Of a DNA stretch of 64,000 nucleotides, positions 27,157 to 36,770 are shown piece by piece. The stretch covers positions 21,893 through 85,892 of the forward strand of contig JANOFE010000178.1 of assembly GCA_031413495.1 (NCBI GenBank). The letters run 5' to 3'. Origin of the DNA: JACMNW01 sp031413495. GTDB taxonomy: Bacteria; Pseudomonadota; Alphaproteobacteria; Rhodobacterales; Rhodobacteraceae. The notes under the pieces were generated by a model. That model made no database searches. It was not told the origin of the DNA and saw only the letters and a list, made by a program, of their open reading frames with translations. Position 1 is the first letter of the stretch. Each line of letters begins with the position of its first letter. Made by a program: the position numbers and the translations under genes.

Positions 27157-28860
27157 TCACTTCACACGGACCCAATCTGCGACATTCCAAAGTTCGCTGT
27201 CCCAAGCGTTGATCAACACACCCCCAAGCGCGTTGGAATGTGCCGACAAGGTGCCACGGTGCACCAGCGGGATGATGACCATGCTGTCTTTGGTCAGCAT
27301 GTCATTCAGCTTTTTGGCAAGCTCGGCGCGCTTTGGCTCGTCACGGGTGCTGCTAAGTTCAGCCACCATGGCGTCATACGCCGGGTCACAGAAGCGGTTG
27401 ATGTTCTGACCCTGCCATTGCGTTTCGGGCTTTGGAGCCTTGTCGCAGGCATATTGGGCCAGGTAGGTTTCAGGATCGGTGCCGTTGAAGTTGTTGGCAT
27501 ACATTTCCACGTCTGCATAAAACTTCTCGAACGTATCGGGGGATCCGGCGTCGCCGCCAAAGAACACGCTTGGATCAATCGCTTTCAGTTCAACTTCGAC
27601 GCCCAGTTCTGTCCACCAATCCTTGATCAGCGCCTGGAAATCCTGACGGATCGGGTTGACGGTGGTTTGATAGAGGATGGTCAGCTTTTTGCCGTCCTTT
27701 TCGCGGATGCCGTCCGCATCGCTATCCACCCAGCCTGCGGTTTCCAGCAGGGCCTTGGCGCCTTCCATGTCTTGCGCGATGCAGCCCGTATTGTCGGATG
27801 TGTAAAGCGCCGGGGCTGGCACCAGGTTGCAGGTTGCATTGCCACCAGCGCCGTAGCCGACTTCAACCAGAATTTGGCGGTCAATCGCCATCGACAGGGC
27901 CTTGCGCACATTCATGTCAGACAGAACCGGGTGCGGATGCGCGGCAGTGGAGCGCTCGCCTTCGGCCAGATCGGCGGACGGATCGGTCATGTTGACCTCG
28001 ATCCGCTCGACAAGGCTACCAAAGGCCACGACAAATTGGCCTTTGCCATCGACGTTCATTGCAGTCTGGCTATCGGGCGGGATTTGCGTGTTCCAAGCAT
28101 AGTCAAACTCGCCGGTTTGCATCACAGCGCGGGCCGATCCTTCGGCATCGCCGCCACCCTTGATTGTGGCTGTGGCAAAGGCGGGCTTTGCCGGATCGCG
28201 GTATTCCGGGTTGGCTTCCATCGACACGGTGTCATTGACGGTGAAAGCGGTCACGCGGAAGGGGCCAGTGCCGATTGGGCCGAAGTTCTGGTCGGTGCAG
28301 GTTGGCGCTGCCGCACCCATGCAAGCCGCAAACTGTGCCTTTTGCAAAACCGGCGACTGATTGCCAGCAAAAGCTGCAAACGGGTTTGGTTTGGCCGCCG
28401 CAAAGGTGATCTTCACCGTTGCAGCATCAACCGCTTCGACCGACGAAATACCGTCGAACTTGGTCAACTGCGCGCAACCGCCTGCGGGATCAGTGCAATA
28501 CTGATAGGTAAACACCACGTCATCTGCGGTGACTGCGGTGCCGTCAGACCATTTCAGATCGGGCAGCAGCTTGTAGGTGATGGTGGTCAGATCTTCAGAA
28601 ATACCGCCATTGGCAACTGTTGGAATTTCGGTGACCAGTTTGGCGATCAAAGCCCCGTTGTTGTCAAAGCCAACAAGCGGTTCGACGATCATCGAGGCTG
28701 CCAGAAGATCCTTGGTGCCGTCACTGAGGTAGGGGTTCAGAATGGAGGTGGCTTGCGGGAAGGTCAGCTTTAGCTCGCCATCCGTGCCACGTTCTGCAAA
28801 AGCGGCCGGTGCAAACGCAAACGCTGCAGCGGCCCCCAGTAGGGCTGTTTTGAATTTCAT
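27157..28860 (-). CDS. Peptide/opine ABC transporter substrate-binding protein
   Basis: 567-residue periplasmic binding protein of the SBP_bac_5 (DppA/OppA) family. The signal peptide is MKFKTALLGAAAAFAFAPAAFA. The body has the cluster-C segments DLKWSDGTAVTADDVVFTYQ, FGPIGTGPFRV and MNVRKALSMAIDRQILVEVG. It has more cysteines than usual, in paired positions (YCTDPAGGCAQL; ACMGAAAPTCTD; ATCNLVPAP), suggesting disulphides. Its start overlaps the stop of the upstream ATPase gene by four bases. The ligand cannot be read from sequence. Confidence 0.93.
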   Translation of the reverse strand: MKFKTALLGAAAAFAFAPAAFAERGTDGELKLTFPQATSILNPYLSDGTKDLLAASMIVEPLVGFDNNGALIAKLVTEIPTVANGGISEDLTTITYKLLPDLKWSDGTAVTADDVVFTYQYCTDPAGGCAQLTKFDGISSVEAVDAATVKITFAAAKPNPFAAFAGNQSPVLQKAQFAACMGAAAPTCTDQNFGPIGTGPFRVTAFTVNDTVSMEANPEYRDPAKPAFATATIKGGGDAEGSARAVMQTGEFDYAWNTQIPPDSQTAMNVDGKGQFVVAFGSLVERIEVNMTDPSADLAEGERSTAAHPHPVLSDMNVRKALSMAIDRQILVEVGYGAGGNATCNLVPAPALYTSDNTGCIAQDMEGAKALLETAGWVDSDADGIREKDGKKLTILYQTTVNPIRQDFQALIKDWWTELGVEVELKAIDPSVFFGGDAGSPDTFEKFYADVEMYANNFNGTDPETYLAQYACDKAPKPETQWQGQNINRFCDPAYDAMVAELSSTRDEPKRAELAKKLNDMLTKDSMVIIPLVHRGTLSAHSNALGGVLINAWDSELWNVADWVRVK

Positions 28861-29930
28861 AATATTGCTCCTTGTTGATTGTGCTCTTTAACCTCGGGGT
28901 CGCCGGTTTGTCCGGCTGTCGTTGTTATGGGGGTGACAAGGTGGCAGGCGACATGTCGCCCCGGTGCCACCACTATCAAGGCGGGCTGTTCGCTATGGCA
29001 GCGATCAAAAACTTTCGGGCAGCGCGTGGAAAAGTTGCAGCCCTTAGGGGGATTGGCAGGCGAGGGCAGATCGCCCTTCAGGATAATCCGCTTGCGCGAC
29101 CGTGCGCGCACCGGATCGGGTTCGTTTACCGCCGACAGCAGGGCCTGCGCATAGGGATGCAACGGATTGGCATAAAGATCATCGCGGGGCGACAGTTCGG
29201 CGATTTGCCCCAGATACATCACCGCAACCCGGTCTGCGATGTGGCGGACCATGGACAGATCATGGCTGATGAACAGGTAGGTCAGCCCAAATTTCGTTTG
29301 CAGGTCTTCCAGCAGGTTCACCACCTGCGCCTGAATGGACACGTCCAACGCGGCAATCGGTTCGTCACAAACGATGAATTTCGGGTTCAGCGCCAGTGCG
29401 CGGGCAATGCCAATGCGCTGCCGCTGGCCACCGGAAAATTCATGCGGAAAGCGGTTGGCGAAACGGCGGTTCAGACCAACGGCATCCATCAATTCGTGAA
29501 TACGGTCCAGTTTTTGTGGGTCGGTCAGTTTGGTATGTTCATCCAAGGGTTCGCCGATGATTGCGGCCAGCGTCATGCGCGGGTTCAGGCTGGCTTGCGG
29601 GTCTTGAAACACCATTTGCATGGCAGGTCGTGCTTTGCGCAAAGCGGCGGCGTCGAGATGTGCGATGTCCTTACCGCCAATGGTGACAGAGCCAGAGGTC
29701 ACTTCGTAAAGCCGCAATAAGGTGCGCCCGACAGTGGATTTGCCACAGCCGCTTTCGCCGACAAGACCAAGGGTTTCGCCCTCGAATATGTCAAAGCTGA
29801 CATCATCTACCGCCTTCACATCGCCTGTGTGGCGGCGGAGTAAGCCCGAATAGATGGGAAAGTATTTTTTCAGATTGCGCACTGAAACAAGGGTTTTGGG
29901 CATAGCTGAATTTGTGTTCACGTCAAGCAT
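28857..29930 (-). CDS. ABC importer ATPase (DppF/OppF-like)
   Basis: About 357 residues. The N-terminal L-K-K-Y-F-P-I-Y motif is typical of the F subunit. Walker A is GESGCGKST, signature LSGGQ-type FSGGQRQRIGIA, Walker B FIVCDEPIAALD, followed by the oligopeptide C-terminal domain with the GCNFSTRCP cysteines that often bind Fe-S. ATG 29930 is chosen; ATG 29903 is possible, and the open frame to 29996 runs through a hairpin and is unlikely to be translated. Confidence 0.92.
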   Translation of the reverse strand: MLDVNTNSAMPKTLVSVRNLKKYFPIYSGLLRRHTGDVKAVDDVSFDIFEGETLGLVGESGCGKSTVGRTLLRLYEVTSGSVTIGGKDIAHLDAAALRKARPAMQMVFQDPQASLNPRMTLAAIIGEPLDEHTKLTDPQKLDRIHELMDAVGLNRRFANRFPHEFSGGQRQRIGIARALALNPKFIVCDEPIAALDVSIQAQVVNLLEDLQTKFGLTYLFISHDLSMVRHIADRVAVMYLGQIAELSPRDDLYANPLHPYAQALLSAVNEPDPVRARSRKRIILKGDLPSPANPPKGCNFSTRCPKVFDRCHSEQPALIVVAPGRHVACHLVTPITTTAGQTGDPEVKEHNQQGAIL

Positions 29931-29955
29931 GTGCCACCGCGCCTTGAGCCGAAAG

Positions 29956-29978
29956 AAAACTCTGCGGGGCAGAGTTTT
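29956..29978. repeat. Perfect hairpin between the two ATPase genes
   Basis: AAAACTCTGC and GCAGAGTTTT form a perfect 10-bp stem with a three-base loop of G (C on the minus strand). It lies in the ~140-base gap between the DppD-like and DppF-like genes. Its arm of T makes it a possible weak terminator or attenuator reading in the operon direction. Confidence 0.7.
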
Positions 29979-30070
29979 CCGGTTCATTGCCCGCAAGGCG
30001 GAACACCGTCAGGGCAAGGGATGTGCGCCCCGATTTGATTGAAATCAAATCCGGTAAGGCAGTCAGGGAC

Positions 30071-31096
<1,026 letters not shown>

Positions 31097-31380
31097 ATGA
31101 CACTCCCCAGTGCATTGGCAGTCTTTGATTTCCGGGTGTCAGGTTGGTGCCAGCCCCAGATTATTTAACGACTGTTGATCATTTTTTGTGATCCCGCAAG
31201 GCGGATTGTTCGGGTGACGCGGCGTCAAGGTGCAAACCCTTGTTTCGTCGGATCGTCCCATGCAGACCTATCGCAAGCCAGCGGTTCTGCCCTGCCTTGA
31301 ACTTCGTGCTGTGCCGTCGCAGGATGGCGGCAAGTGATGGGGTCGCGCTGCGTGCGATGGGCGTTGGTCAGGGGGTAGTG

Positions 31381-31968
31381 GTGCAAAAACTTCAGACACA
31401 GGGGGTTCACCACATCACTTTGGTGGGGGCAGATCGCCAAACCAGCATTGATTTCTGGGAAGGCGTGCTGGGCATGCCTTTTATCTTTGATCAGCCCAAT
31501 CTGGACCGTCCCGAAGAGGGGCACTTGTATTTTGATCCCGGCGATGGCCGCCTGATCACCATATTCACCAACGAGGCCCGCAAACCAGCAGGGCGGCGCA
31601 CATCAACCGGGGCCGGGGCGGTGCATCACGTGGCCTTTGCGGTATCCCTTGCGACGTTCCGGCAGGCAGCAGCGCGGTTGGCCGCGCGTGGCATTGCGGT
31701 GGAGGGCCCGAAAGACCGAGGGTTCATGGATTCGATCTACTTTGAAGATCCGCTCGGGCTGTTGATCGAACTTGCGTGTTACAAGTTTGAGCCGCCTTTC
31801 GGGTGCAGCCATGCCGACGTGATGATCGCCGCGCACCGTTTGCGCGTGGCGCGCGGTGATCACCATATCGCCGAGGTGCATTTGGCCGATGCCATAGAGG
31901 CCTTGGTGCAGGACCGCCAGCAATCGCTGTCTACAGACCGGGGTGCTAAAAACCCCTATCCGAGGTAA
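31381..31968 (+). CDS. VOC-superfamily (glyoxalase/dioxygenase-like) protein
   Basis: About 195 residues with two beta-alpha-beta-beta-beta modules of the vicinal oxygen chelate fold. The first begins QGVHHITLVGADRQTSIDFWEG; metal-ligand candidates are His in VHHITL, His in GAVHHVAFAV and Glu in LGLLIELACYKFEP. Members are ring-cleavage dioxygenases, glyoxalases or resistance proteins. GTG 31381 has AGGGGG five bases upstream; ATG 31357 is an alternative and the frame is open to 31240. Only three bases separate it from the ArgE-like gene, so they share an operon. The gap 31097-31380 holds no gene I can support. Confidence 0.8.
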   Translation: MQKLQTQGVHHITLVGADRQTSIDFWEGVLGMPFIFDQPNLDRPEEGHLYFDPGDGRLITIFTNEARKPAGRRTSTGAGAVHHVAFAVSLATFRQAAARLAARGIAVEGPKDRGFMDSIYFEDPLGLLIELACYKFEPPFGCSHADVMIAAHRLRVARGDHHIAEVHLADAIEALVQDRQQSLSTDRGAKNPYPR

Positions 31969-31971
31969 AAT

Positions 31972-33150
31972 GTGTCGGTGGTAAATTCTGAACACCCCCT
32001 ATCGCCCCGCATGATTTTAGATCGTCTGGTTGGCTTTCAAACTGTCAGCCGCGACAGCAATCTTGATCTGGTAGATTGGGTTGAAAGTTATCTCGCCCGC
32101 CACGGCATTGCTGCGCACCGGCATTGGAATGAGGACCGGACCAAGGCCGCGCTTTTTGCGCATGTCGGGCCGCTGGTGGCGGGAGGTGTGGTGCTGTCGG
32201 GCCATACCGATGTCGTGCCGGTGGATGGGCAGGCATGGACCCGCGATCCCTGGATCGTCGAGGAACAGGATGGCCGTCTCTACGGGCGCGGCACCTGCGA
32301 TATGAAAGGGTTTGATGCGCTGGCGATCTGGGCCATGGTCGAGGCGCAGCGGCTGGGTGTCGCCCGGCCTTTGCAGCTGGCGCTTTCCTATGACGAAGAA
32401 GTGGGTTGCACCGGTGCCCCGCCGATGATTGCGGCGATGGGGCTTACCTTGCCCAAGGCCGCGTCTGTGGTGGTGGGCGAGCCGTCGATGATGAAAATGG
32501 TGTCTGGCCACAAAGGTGGGTCTGGCTTTCAGGTGCATGTGCGCGGGCATGAAGTGCATTCCAGCATCATGCACAGGGGCGTCAATGCCATCATGACCGG
32601 GGCGCGGTTGATCGACTGGGCGAACCGGATGAATGCGGCAAATGCGGCGGCGGTGCCATCGGGCCTTGCCGCCCCGTTTGTGCCGCCTTGGACAACAGTG
32701 TATGTCGGCACCATTTCGGGTGGCACGGCGGAAAATATCACCGCCAAGGATTGCCATTTCGGCCTGGGCTTTCGGGTGGTGCCGGGGGAAGACCCAGAGG
32801 CTTGGGTAACACTGTTTTTGGCCGAAGTGGCAGCGCTGGACGCCGAGATTAAGGCGATTCATCCTGATGCAGGCATCACGGCCACGCGCAATTTCAATGT
32901 GCCGCCCCTGCGCCCGGAAACTGATGGACAGGCTGAGGCTTTGGTGCGCCGCCTGACCGGGGATAATGATACTTCGGTGGTCAGTTACGGCACAGAGGCC
33001 GGACAGTTTCAGGACGCGGGCTATTCGGTTGTGGTGTGCGGCCCGGGCGATATTGCGCAGGCGCATCAGCCGGATGAATATCTGGAGGTGGCGCAGTTTG
33101 AGGCAGGGCATGCATTTATGCAGCGGTTGATCAAGGACTTGCAGGCGTGA
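31972..33150 (+). CDS. Acetylornithine deacetylase-like M20 peptidase
   Basis: 392-residue M20 metallohydrolase closest in style to ArgE. Metal and catalytic residues are visible: His78 and Asp80 in LSGHTDVVPVDG, Asp110 in GTCDMKG, and the Glu pair 142-143 in SYDEEVGCTG. A dimerisation lid domain lies in the middle. It removes an acyl group from N-acyl amino acids; whether it acts in arginine synthesis or in uptake-linked catabolism is open. Its placement beside a DadA-like oxidoreductase and a peptide-type importer favours catabolism. GTG 31972 is used; the ATG one frame off at 31970 closes at once. Confidence 0.85.
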   Translation: MSVVNSEHPLSPRMILDRLVGFQTVSRDSNLDLVDWVESYLARHGIAAHRHWNEDRTKAALFAHVGPLVAGGVVLSGHTDVVPVDGQAWTRDPWIVEEQDGRLYGRGTCDMKGFDALAIWAMVEAQRLGVARPLQLALSYDEEVGCTGAPPMIAAMGLTLPKAASVVVGEPSMMKMVSGHKGGSGFQVHVRGHEVHSSIMHRGVNAIMTGARLIDWANRMNAANAAAVPSGLAAPFVPPWTTVYVGTISGGTAENITAKDCHFGLGFRVVPGEDPEAWVTLFLAEVAALDAEIKAIHPDAGITATRNFNVPPLRPETDGQAEALVRRLTGDNDTSVVSYGTEAGQFQDAGYSVVVCGPGDIAQAHQPDEYLEVAQFEAGHAFMQRLIKDLQA

Positions 33151-34493
33151 TGGCGCATCCAATTTCTGCCGCGTCCCCGGTTCAGTTTTCTGGTCCAGCC
33201 CCGGCAAGTTGCGATGTCGTGGTCATTGGTGGTGGCGTCATCGGGGTGATGACAGCATGGTTTCTGGCCGAAAAAGGTCTGCGCGTGACGCTGTGCGAAA
33301 AGGGCCGCATTGCGGGCGAGCAAAGCAGCCGCAACTGGGGCTGGGTGCGCCAACAGGGCCGCGATCGTTCCGAGCTGCCAATCATGATCGAGGCGATGCG
33401 GATTTGGAAAAGCCTCGCGCAGGAATTTGGTGAGGGTTTGGGGTTCCGGCAGGAAGGCGCGTTATATCTGGCCAAGTCCGAGGCTGAAATGGCGGGTTTT
33501 GCCGCGTGGTTGCCCCATGCGCAGGCCCATGGGCTGGATACTATGATGCTGTCAAAGGCGCAGGTATCGGCGCGGCTTAAAGGTGCTGCAGACCTGTGGC
33601 AGGGCGGCTTGATCACGCCATCTGACGGTCGGGCAGAACCTTGGGTGGCGGTGCCGATGCTGGCAACCGGGGCGGTGGCGCGGGGTGCGGTCATTGTCGA
33701 GAACTGCGCGGTCCGGACGCTGGATCTGGCGGCGGGCCGGATTGCGGGCGTGGTAACTGAGGCGGGCCGCATTGCGTGCAGCCACGTCGTGCTGGCGGGC
33801 GGGGCATGGTCACGGCTGTTTGCCACGGCGCACGGTGTCACTTTTCCGCAGCTTTCGGTTGTGGGGTCGGTCGCGGCGACCGAACCAATGCCAGATGTGT
33901 TTGCTGGAAACGCGGCGGACAACGAATTTGCGTTTCGCAGGCGCGTGGATGGCAGCTACACGATTGCTCCGGGGATGGAGCATGATTTTTTCATCGGGCG
34001 GAATGCGTTTTCGTCGGCGATGACCTATTTGCCGACCCTGCTACACGACTACAAATCCACGCATTTCCGGGCCGCAGCGCCTGCCGGATTTCCTGACGCA
34101 TGGGGCACCAAGCGGTGCTGGGCGGCGGATGAAGTCACGCCGTTTGAGGCGATGCGCGTGCTGAACCCAAAGCCGAACATGAAAACCATAGCCCGGGTAC
34201 AGGATAGTTTTGCCAAGGCTTTTCCGGCGCTGGGCCGCCCAAAGCTGCGCACGGTCTGGGCCGGAATGATCGATACCATGCCCGATATTGTGCCTGTCAT
34301 CGACCATGCGGTGGCCATTCCCGGCCTTGTCATCGCCACCGGCATGAGCGGGCATGGCTTTGGCATTGGCCCCGGTGTCGGGCGCGTGGTGGCTGATCTG
34401 GTGGTTGGAAATGATCCGGGGCATGATCTGACCCGGTTCCGGTTGTCGCGGTTCAGCGATGGATCGAAAATCGCACCGGGGCCTTCGCTCTAG
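33150..34493 (+). CDS. FAD-dependent oxidoreductase, DadA/glycine-oxidase type
   Basis: 447-residue DAO-fold flavoprotein. The FAD-binding Rossmann motif is VVVIGGGVIGVMTAWFLAEKG, followed by the second dinucleotide segment around EQSSRNWGWVRQQGRD. The C-terminal G-H-G-F-G-I-G-P-G motif is typical of the family. Such enzymes dehydrogenate D-amino acids, sarcosine-like amines or opines. The ATG overlaps the ArgE-like stop (TGATG-type), so the two proteins are made together. A secondary or D-amine released by the deacylase is a reasonable but unproven substrate. Confidence 0.85.
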   Translation: MAHPISAASPVQFSGPAPASCDVVVIGGGVIGVMTAWFLAEKGLRVTLCEKGRIAGEQSSRNWGWVRQQGRDRSELPIMIEAMRIWKSLAQEFGEGLGFRQEGALYLAKSEAEMAGFAAWLPHAQAHGLDTMMLSKAQVSARLKGAADLWQGGLITPSDGRAEPWVAVPMLATGAVARGAVIVENCAVRTLDLAAGRIAGVVTEAGRIACSHVVLAGGAWSRLFATAHGVTFPQLSVVGSVAATEPMPDVFAGNAADNEFAFRRRVDGSYTIAPGMEHDFFIGRNAFSSAMTYLPTLLHDYKSTHFRAAAPAGFPDAWGTKRCWAADEVTPFEAMRVLNPKPNMKTIARVQDSFAKAFPALGRPKLRTVWAGMIDTMPDIVPVIDHAVAIPGLVIATGMSGHGFGIGPGVGRVVADLVVGNDPGHDLTRFRLSRFSDGSKIAPGPSL

Positions 34494-34552
34494 CAGTTTA
34501 CACCCGCATTTTGGCAGGGTAGCAAACGCGTTTTGCATCTGGGGTTTGGCGT

Positions 34553-35809
34553 ATGTCTGCACGGTCTTGCGGGATAGATTTTGGCACGTCGAATTCGACT
34601 GTGGCCATCGCAGACGCAGACGGCGCGCGCCTGTTGCCGCTGGAAGGCGATCACGTCACGCTACCCTCTGCGGTGTTTTGGGAAAGCGACGGTGCCGCGC
34701 CTGAATTTGGCCGCGCCGCGATTGCCGCCTATGTGCGCGGCGATGATGGGCGTTTGATGCGGGGCTTGAAAAGCACGCTCGGATCAAGCCTGATCAATGA
34801 TAAAACGCGGGTTGGCAACCGGGCTGTCAGCTTCAAAGACCTGCTGGCGCGGTTTTTTGGCCATATGAAAACCCGGATGGACACTGAAACGGGGGGCGGG
34901 ATTGGGTCGGTCGTGTTGGGCCGCCCTGTGCATTTTGTGGATGATGACGACGCCGGCGATGCTGCGGCACAAGCGGTGCTGGAAGATATCGCCCGCGCCA
35001 CCGGGTTTCGCGAGATCGCGTTTCAATACGAACCCATCGCCGCTGCCCTGCAGTATGAGGCGGGAATTGCGCGCGAAGAACTGGTGTTGATTGTCGATAT
35101 CGGCGGCGGCACATCAGATTTTTCCATCGTGCGCGTGTCGCCGGACCGGGCCAAACAGGCCGACCGGCAGGCGGATATTCTGGCCAATGACGGGATCAGG
35201 GTGGGCGGCACCGATTTTGACCGCTTGCTCAGCCTGTCTGATGTGATGCCGCATCTGGGCTATCTGTCGCCCACGGGTGGAGGCAAGGGGTTGATGCCGC
35301 GACATTACTTTCTTGATTTGGCGACATGGCACCGCATCAACATGCTGTACACCGGCCAGACGATGACCGACCTGAAGGCGCTGCGCCACGTGGCGGACCG
35401 GCCCGAGTTGATCGACCGTCTGATCAAGGTCGTCACCGCCCGGACGGGCCATTCGCTGGCGATGGCGGTGGAAGAAGCGAAGATCACCCTTGCCGAGGCA
35501 GACGTGGCCCGCATTGGCCTTTCCACCTTTACAGGCGGTCCAAACCCACTGGCCACGCGGCATCGGTTTGACGTGGCGGTTGCCAGCCCGGTGGCGCGGA
35601 TTGCCACTACCTTGCACAATGTGCTGGCACAAGCGGGATTGCAGGCTGGTGACATTGGCACGGTCTTTATGACCGGCGGTTCCAGCGGATTGCCGGTCTT
35701 GCGAGCCTGTGTGGCGGAGGTGCTGCCGGGCGTGCCGATTGCCACGGGGGATATGCTGGGGTCAGTTGGCACCGGGCTGGCGCTGGAGGCGCAGCGGCGG
35801 TTTGGGTAG
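34553..35809 (+). CDS. Short Hsp70-family protein (YegD-like)
   Basis: 418 residues comprising only the actin/Hsp70 ATPase fold. The phosphate-1 motif is CGIDFGTSNSTVAI, phosphate-2 is LIVDIGGGTSDFSIV, and the adenosine motif is GTVFMTGGSSGLPVL near the C-terminus. There is no peptide-binding beta domain or lid, unlike DnaK (~640 residues), matching the YegD group. Its function is unknown; a role as specialised chaperone or ATP-dependent switch is inferred. It follows the DadA-like gene by about 60 bases. Confidence 0.88.
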   Translation: MSARSCGIDFGTSNSTVAIADADGARLLPLEGDHVTLPSAVFWESDGAAPEFGRAAIAAYVRGDDGRLMRGLKSTLGSSLINDKTRVGNRAVSFKDLLARFFGHMKTRMDTETGGGIGSVVLGRPVHFVDDDDAGDAAAQAVLEDIARATGFREIAFQYEPIAAALQYEAGIAREELVLIVDIGGGTSDFSIVRVSPDRAKQADRQADILANDGIRVGGTDFDRLLSLSDVMPHLGYLSPTGGGKGLMPRHYFLDLATWHRINMLYTGQTMTDLKALRHVADRPELIDRLIKVVTARTGHSLAMAVEEAKITLAEADVARIGLSTFTGGPNPLATRHRFDVAVASPVARIATTLHNVLAQAGLQAGDIGTVFMTGGSSGLPVLRACVAEVLPGVPIATGDMLGSVGTGLALEAQRRFG

Positions 35810-35869
35810 GGGGACGATACCTGAATTCACATACTTGGCGGGACGCATTGTGCAGACTAAGCTTCCTGC

Positions 35870-36691
35870 ATGACTGATCACATTCACCATTATTGCTCGC
35901 CCTCAGTCTTCTTGTCGTTGATCAAGAATAAGGAGCTTTGGCTCACGTCTCTTGCTCATTCTAATGATCGAGAAGAGGGCACATGGATGCTTGATCGTTG
36001 GTTGGATAAATTTGATCGGAGCGATGCCAATCAACGCCAACTGAGAACCGGAGCCAAGCTAACTGTTGGGGTAGTTCTCCGACACTATGTCGCGCTGGGG
36101 ACTTGCTTTTCTGAGGAGCGTGATCTTCTCAGCCAATGGCGCGGGTATGCTCATGATGGAGCAGGATATTCTGTGACATTCGACAAGGAAAAGTTGGACC
36201 GGCTGTGCGGTGATTTTGAAGGCGGTTCTACTTTGCAACTATCAAAGGTTTCTTATGGCAATCAAGATAGCGAACAGATGAACGCCATCGTGAAATCACT
36301 GTACCAAGCCTTCGGCGGAGATGCTGCCAAATATGAAGAAGCACCAGATGGCTATGGGCACATGTCGCTAAGCCTCACACCTGAGAAAACTCAACGCCAG
36401 AAAAATGCGGCAAGCGATCTTTTCACCGTGAAGAATGGTGCGTTCAAAGAAGAATTGGAGTGGCGACTATTTCTCTTTGGTTCTCGTTATGAGATGAAAA
36501 ATATTGAATTCCGGGAAAGCGCCAACCTAATTTCACCGTTTATTCGTTTGCCGATTCCAGCGGATATTATCGTAGGTGTAACACTGGGCCCGACTAACCC
36601 AACCCCAATGGACCTTATTGAAACTTTGTTAGAGAAAAATGGCCTTGAAAGTTGGGTTAAGCGGAGTAGAGCGAGCTATCGCAATAGATAG
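35870..36691 (+). CDS. DUF2971 domain protein
   Basis: 273 residues matching DUF2971: an N-terminal YCSPSVFLSLIKNKELWLTS segment, the S-N-D-R-E-E-G motif, then CFSEERDLLSQWRGYAHDGAGYSV, and a late FKEELEWRLF. The fold is thought to be ADP-ribosyltransferase-like in some annotations, but I cannot confirm this and the function is unknown. Base composition is visibly lower in GC and codon use includes more AT-ending codons than both neighbours, which suggests recent acquisition. Members are common in variable chromosome regions. Confidence 0.75.
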   Translation: MTDHIHHYCSPSVFLSLIKNKELWLTSLAHSNDREEGTWMLDRWLDKFDRSDANQRQLRTGAKLTVGVVLRHYVALGTCFSEERDLLSQWRGYAHDGAGYSVTFDKEKLDRLCGDFEGGSTLQLSKVSYGNQDSEQMNAIVKSLYQAFGGDAAKYEEAPDGYGHMSLSLTPEKTQRQKNAASDLFTVKNGAFKEELEWRLFLFGSRYEMKNIEFRESANLISPFIRLPIPADIIVGVTLGPTNPTPMDLIETLLEKNGLESWVKRSRASYRNR

Positions 36692-36770
36692 CCTTCTTGC
36701 CTCCATTCCTACCCCTTGAACAACCGCCCCGATAGGATCACGCTGGCCCCAACAACAAGGAGCCCGCACC

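Noticed and set aside
27238..28773. 511-codon plus-strand ORF opposite the binding protein
   Set aside because: Antisense shadow with biased composition and no recognisable motif; the minus frame is a full SBP with signal peptide.
31170..31200. Short inverted repeat GATCA...TGATC between the divergent importer and VOC operons
   Set aside because: Five-base arms are too short to separate from chance without comparison to related genomes.
32017..33207. 396-codon minus-strand ORF across the ArgE-like gene
   Set aside because: Arg/His/Pro-rich shadow; the plus frame carries the M20 metal ligands.
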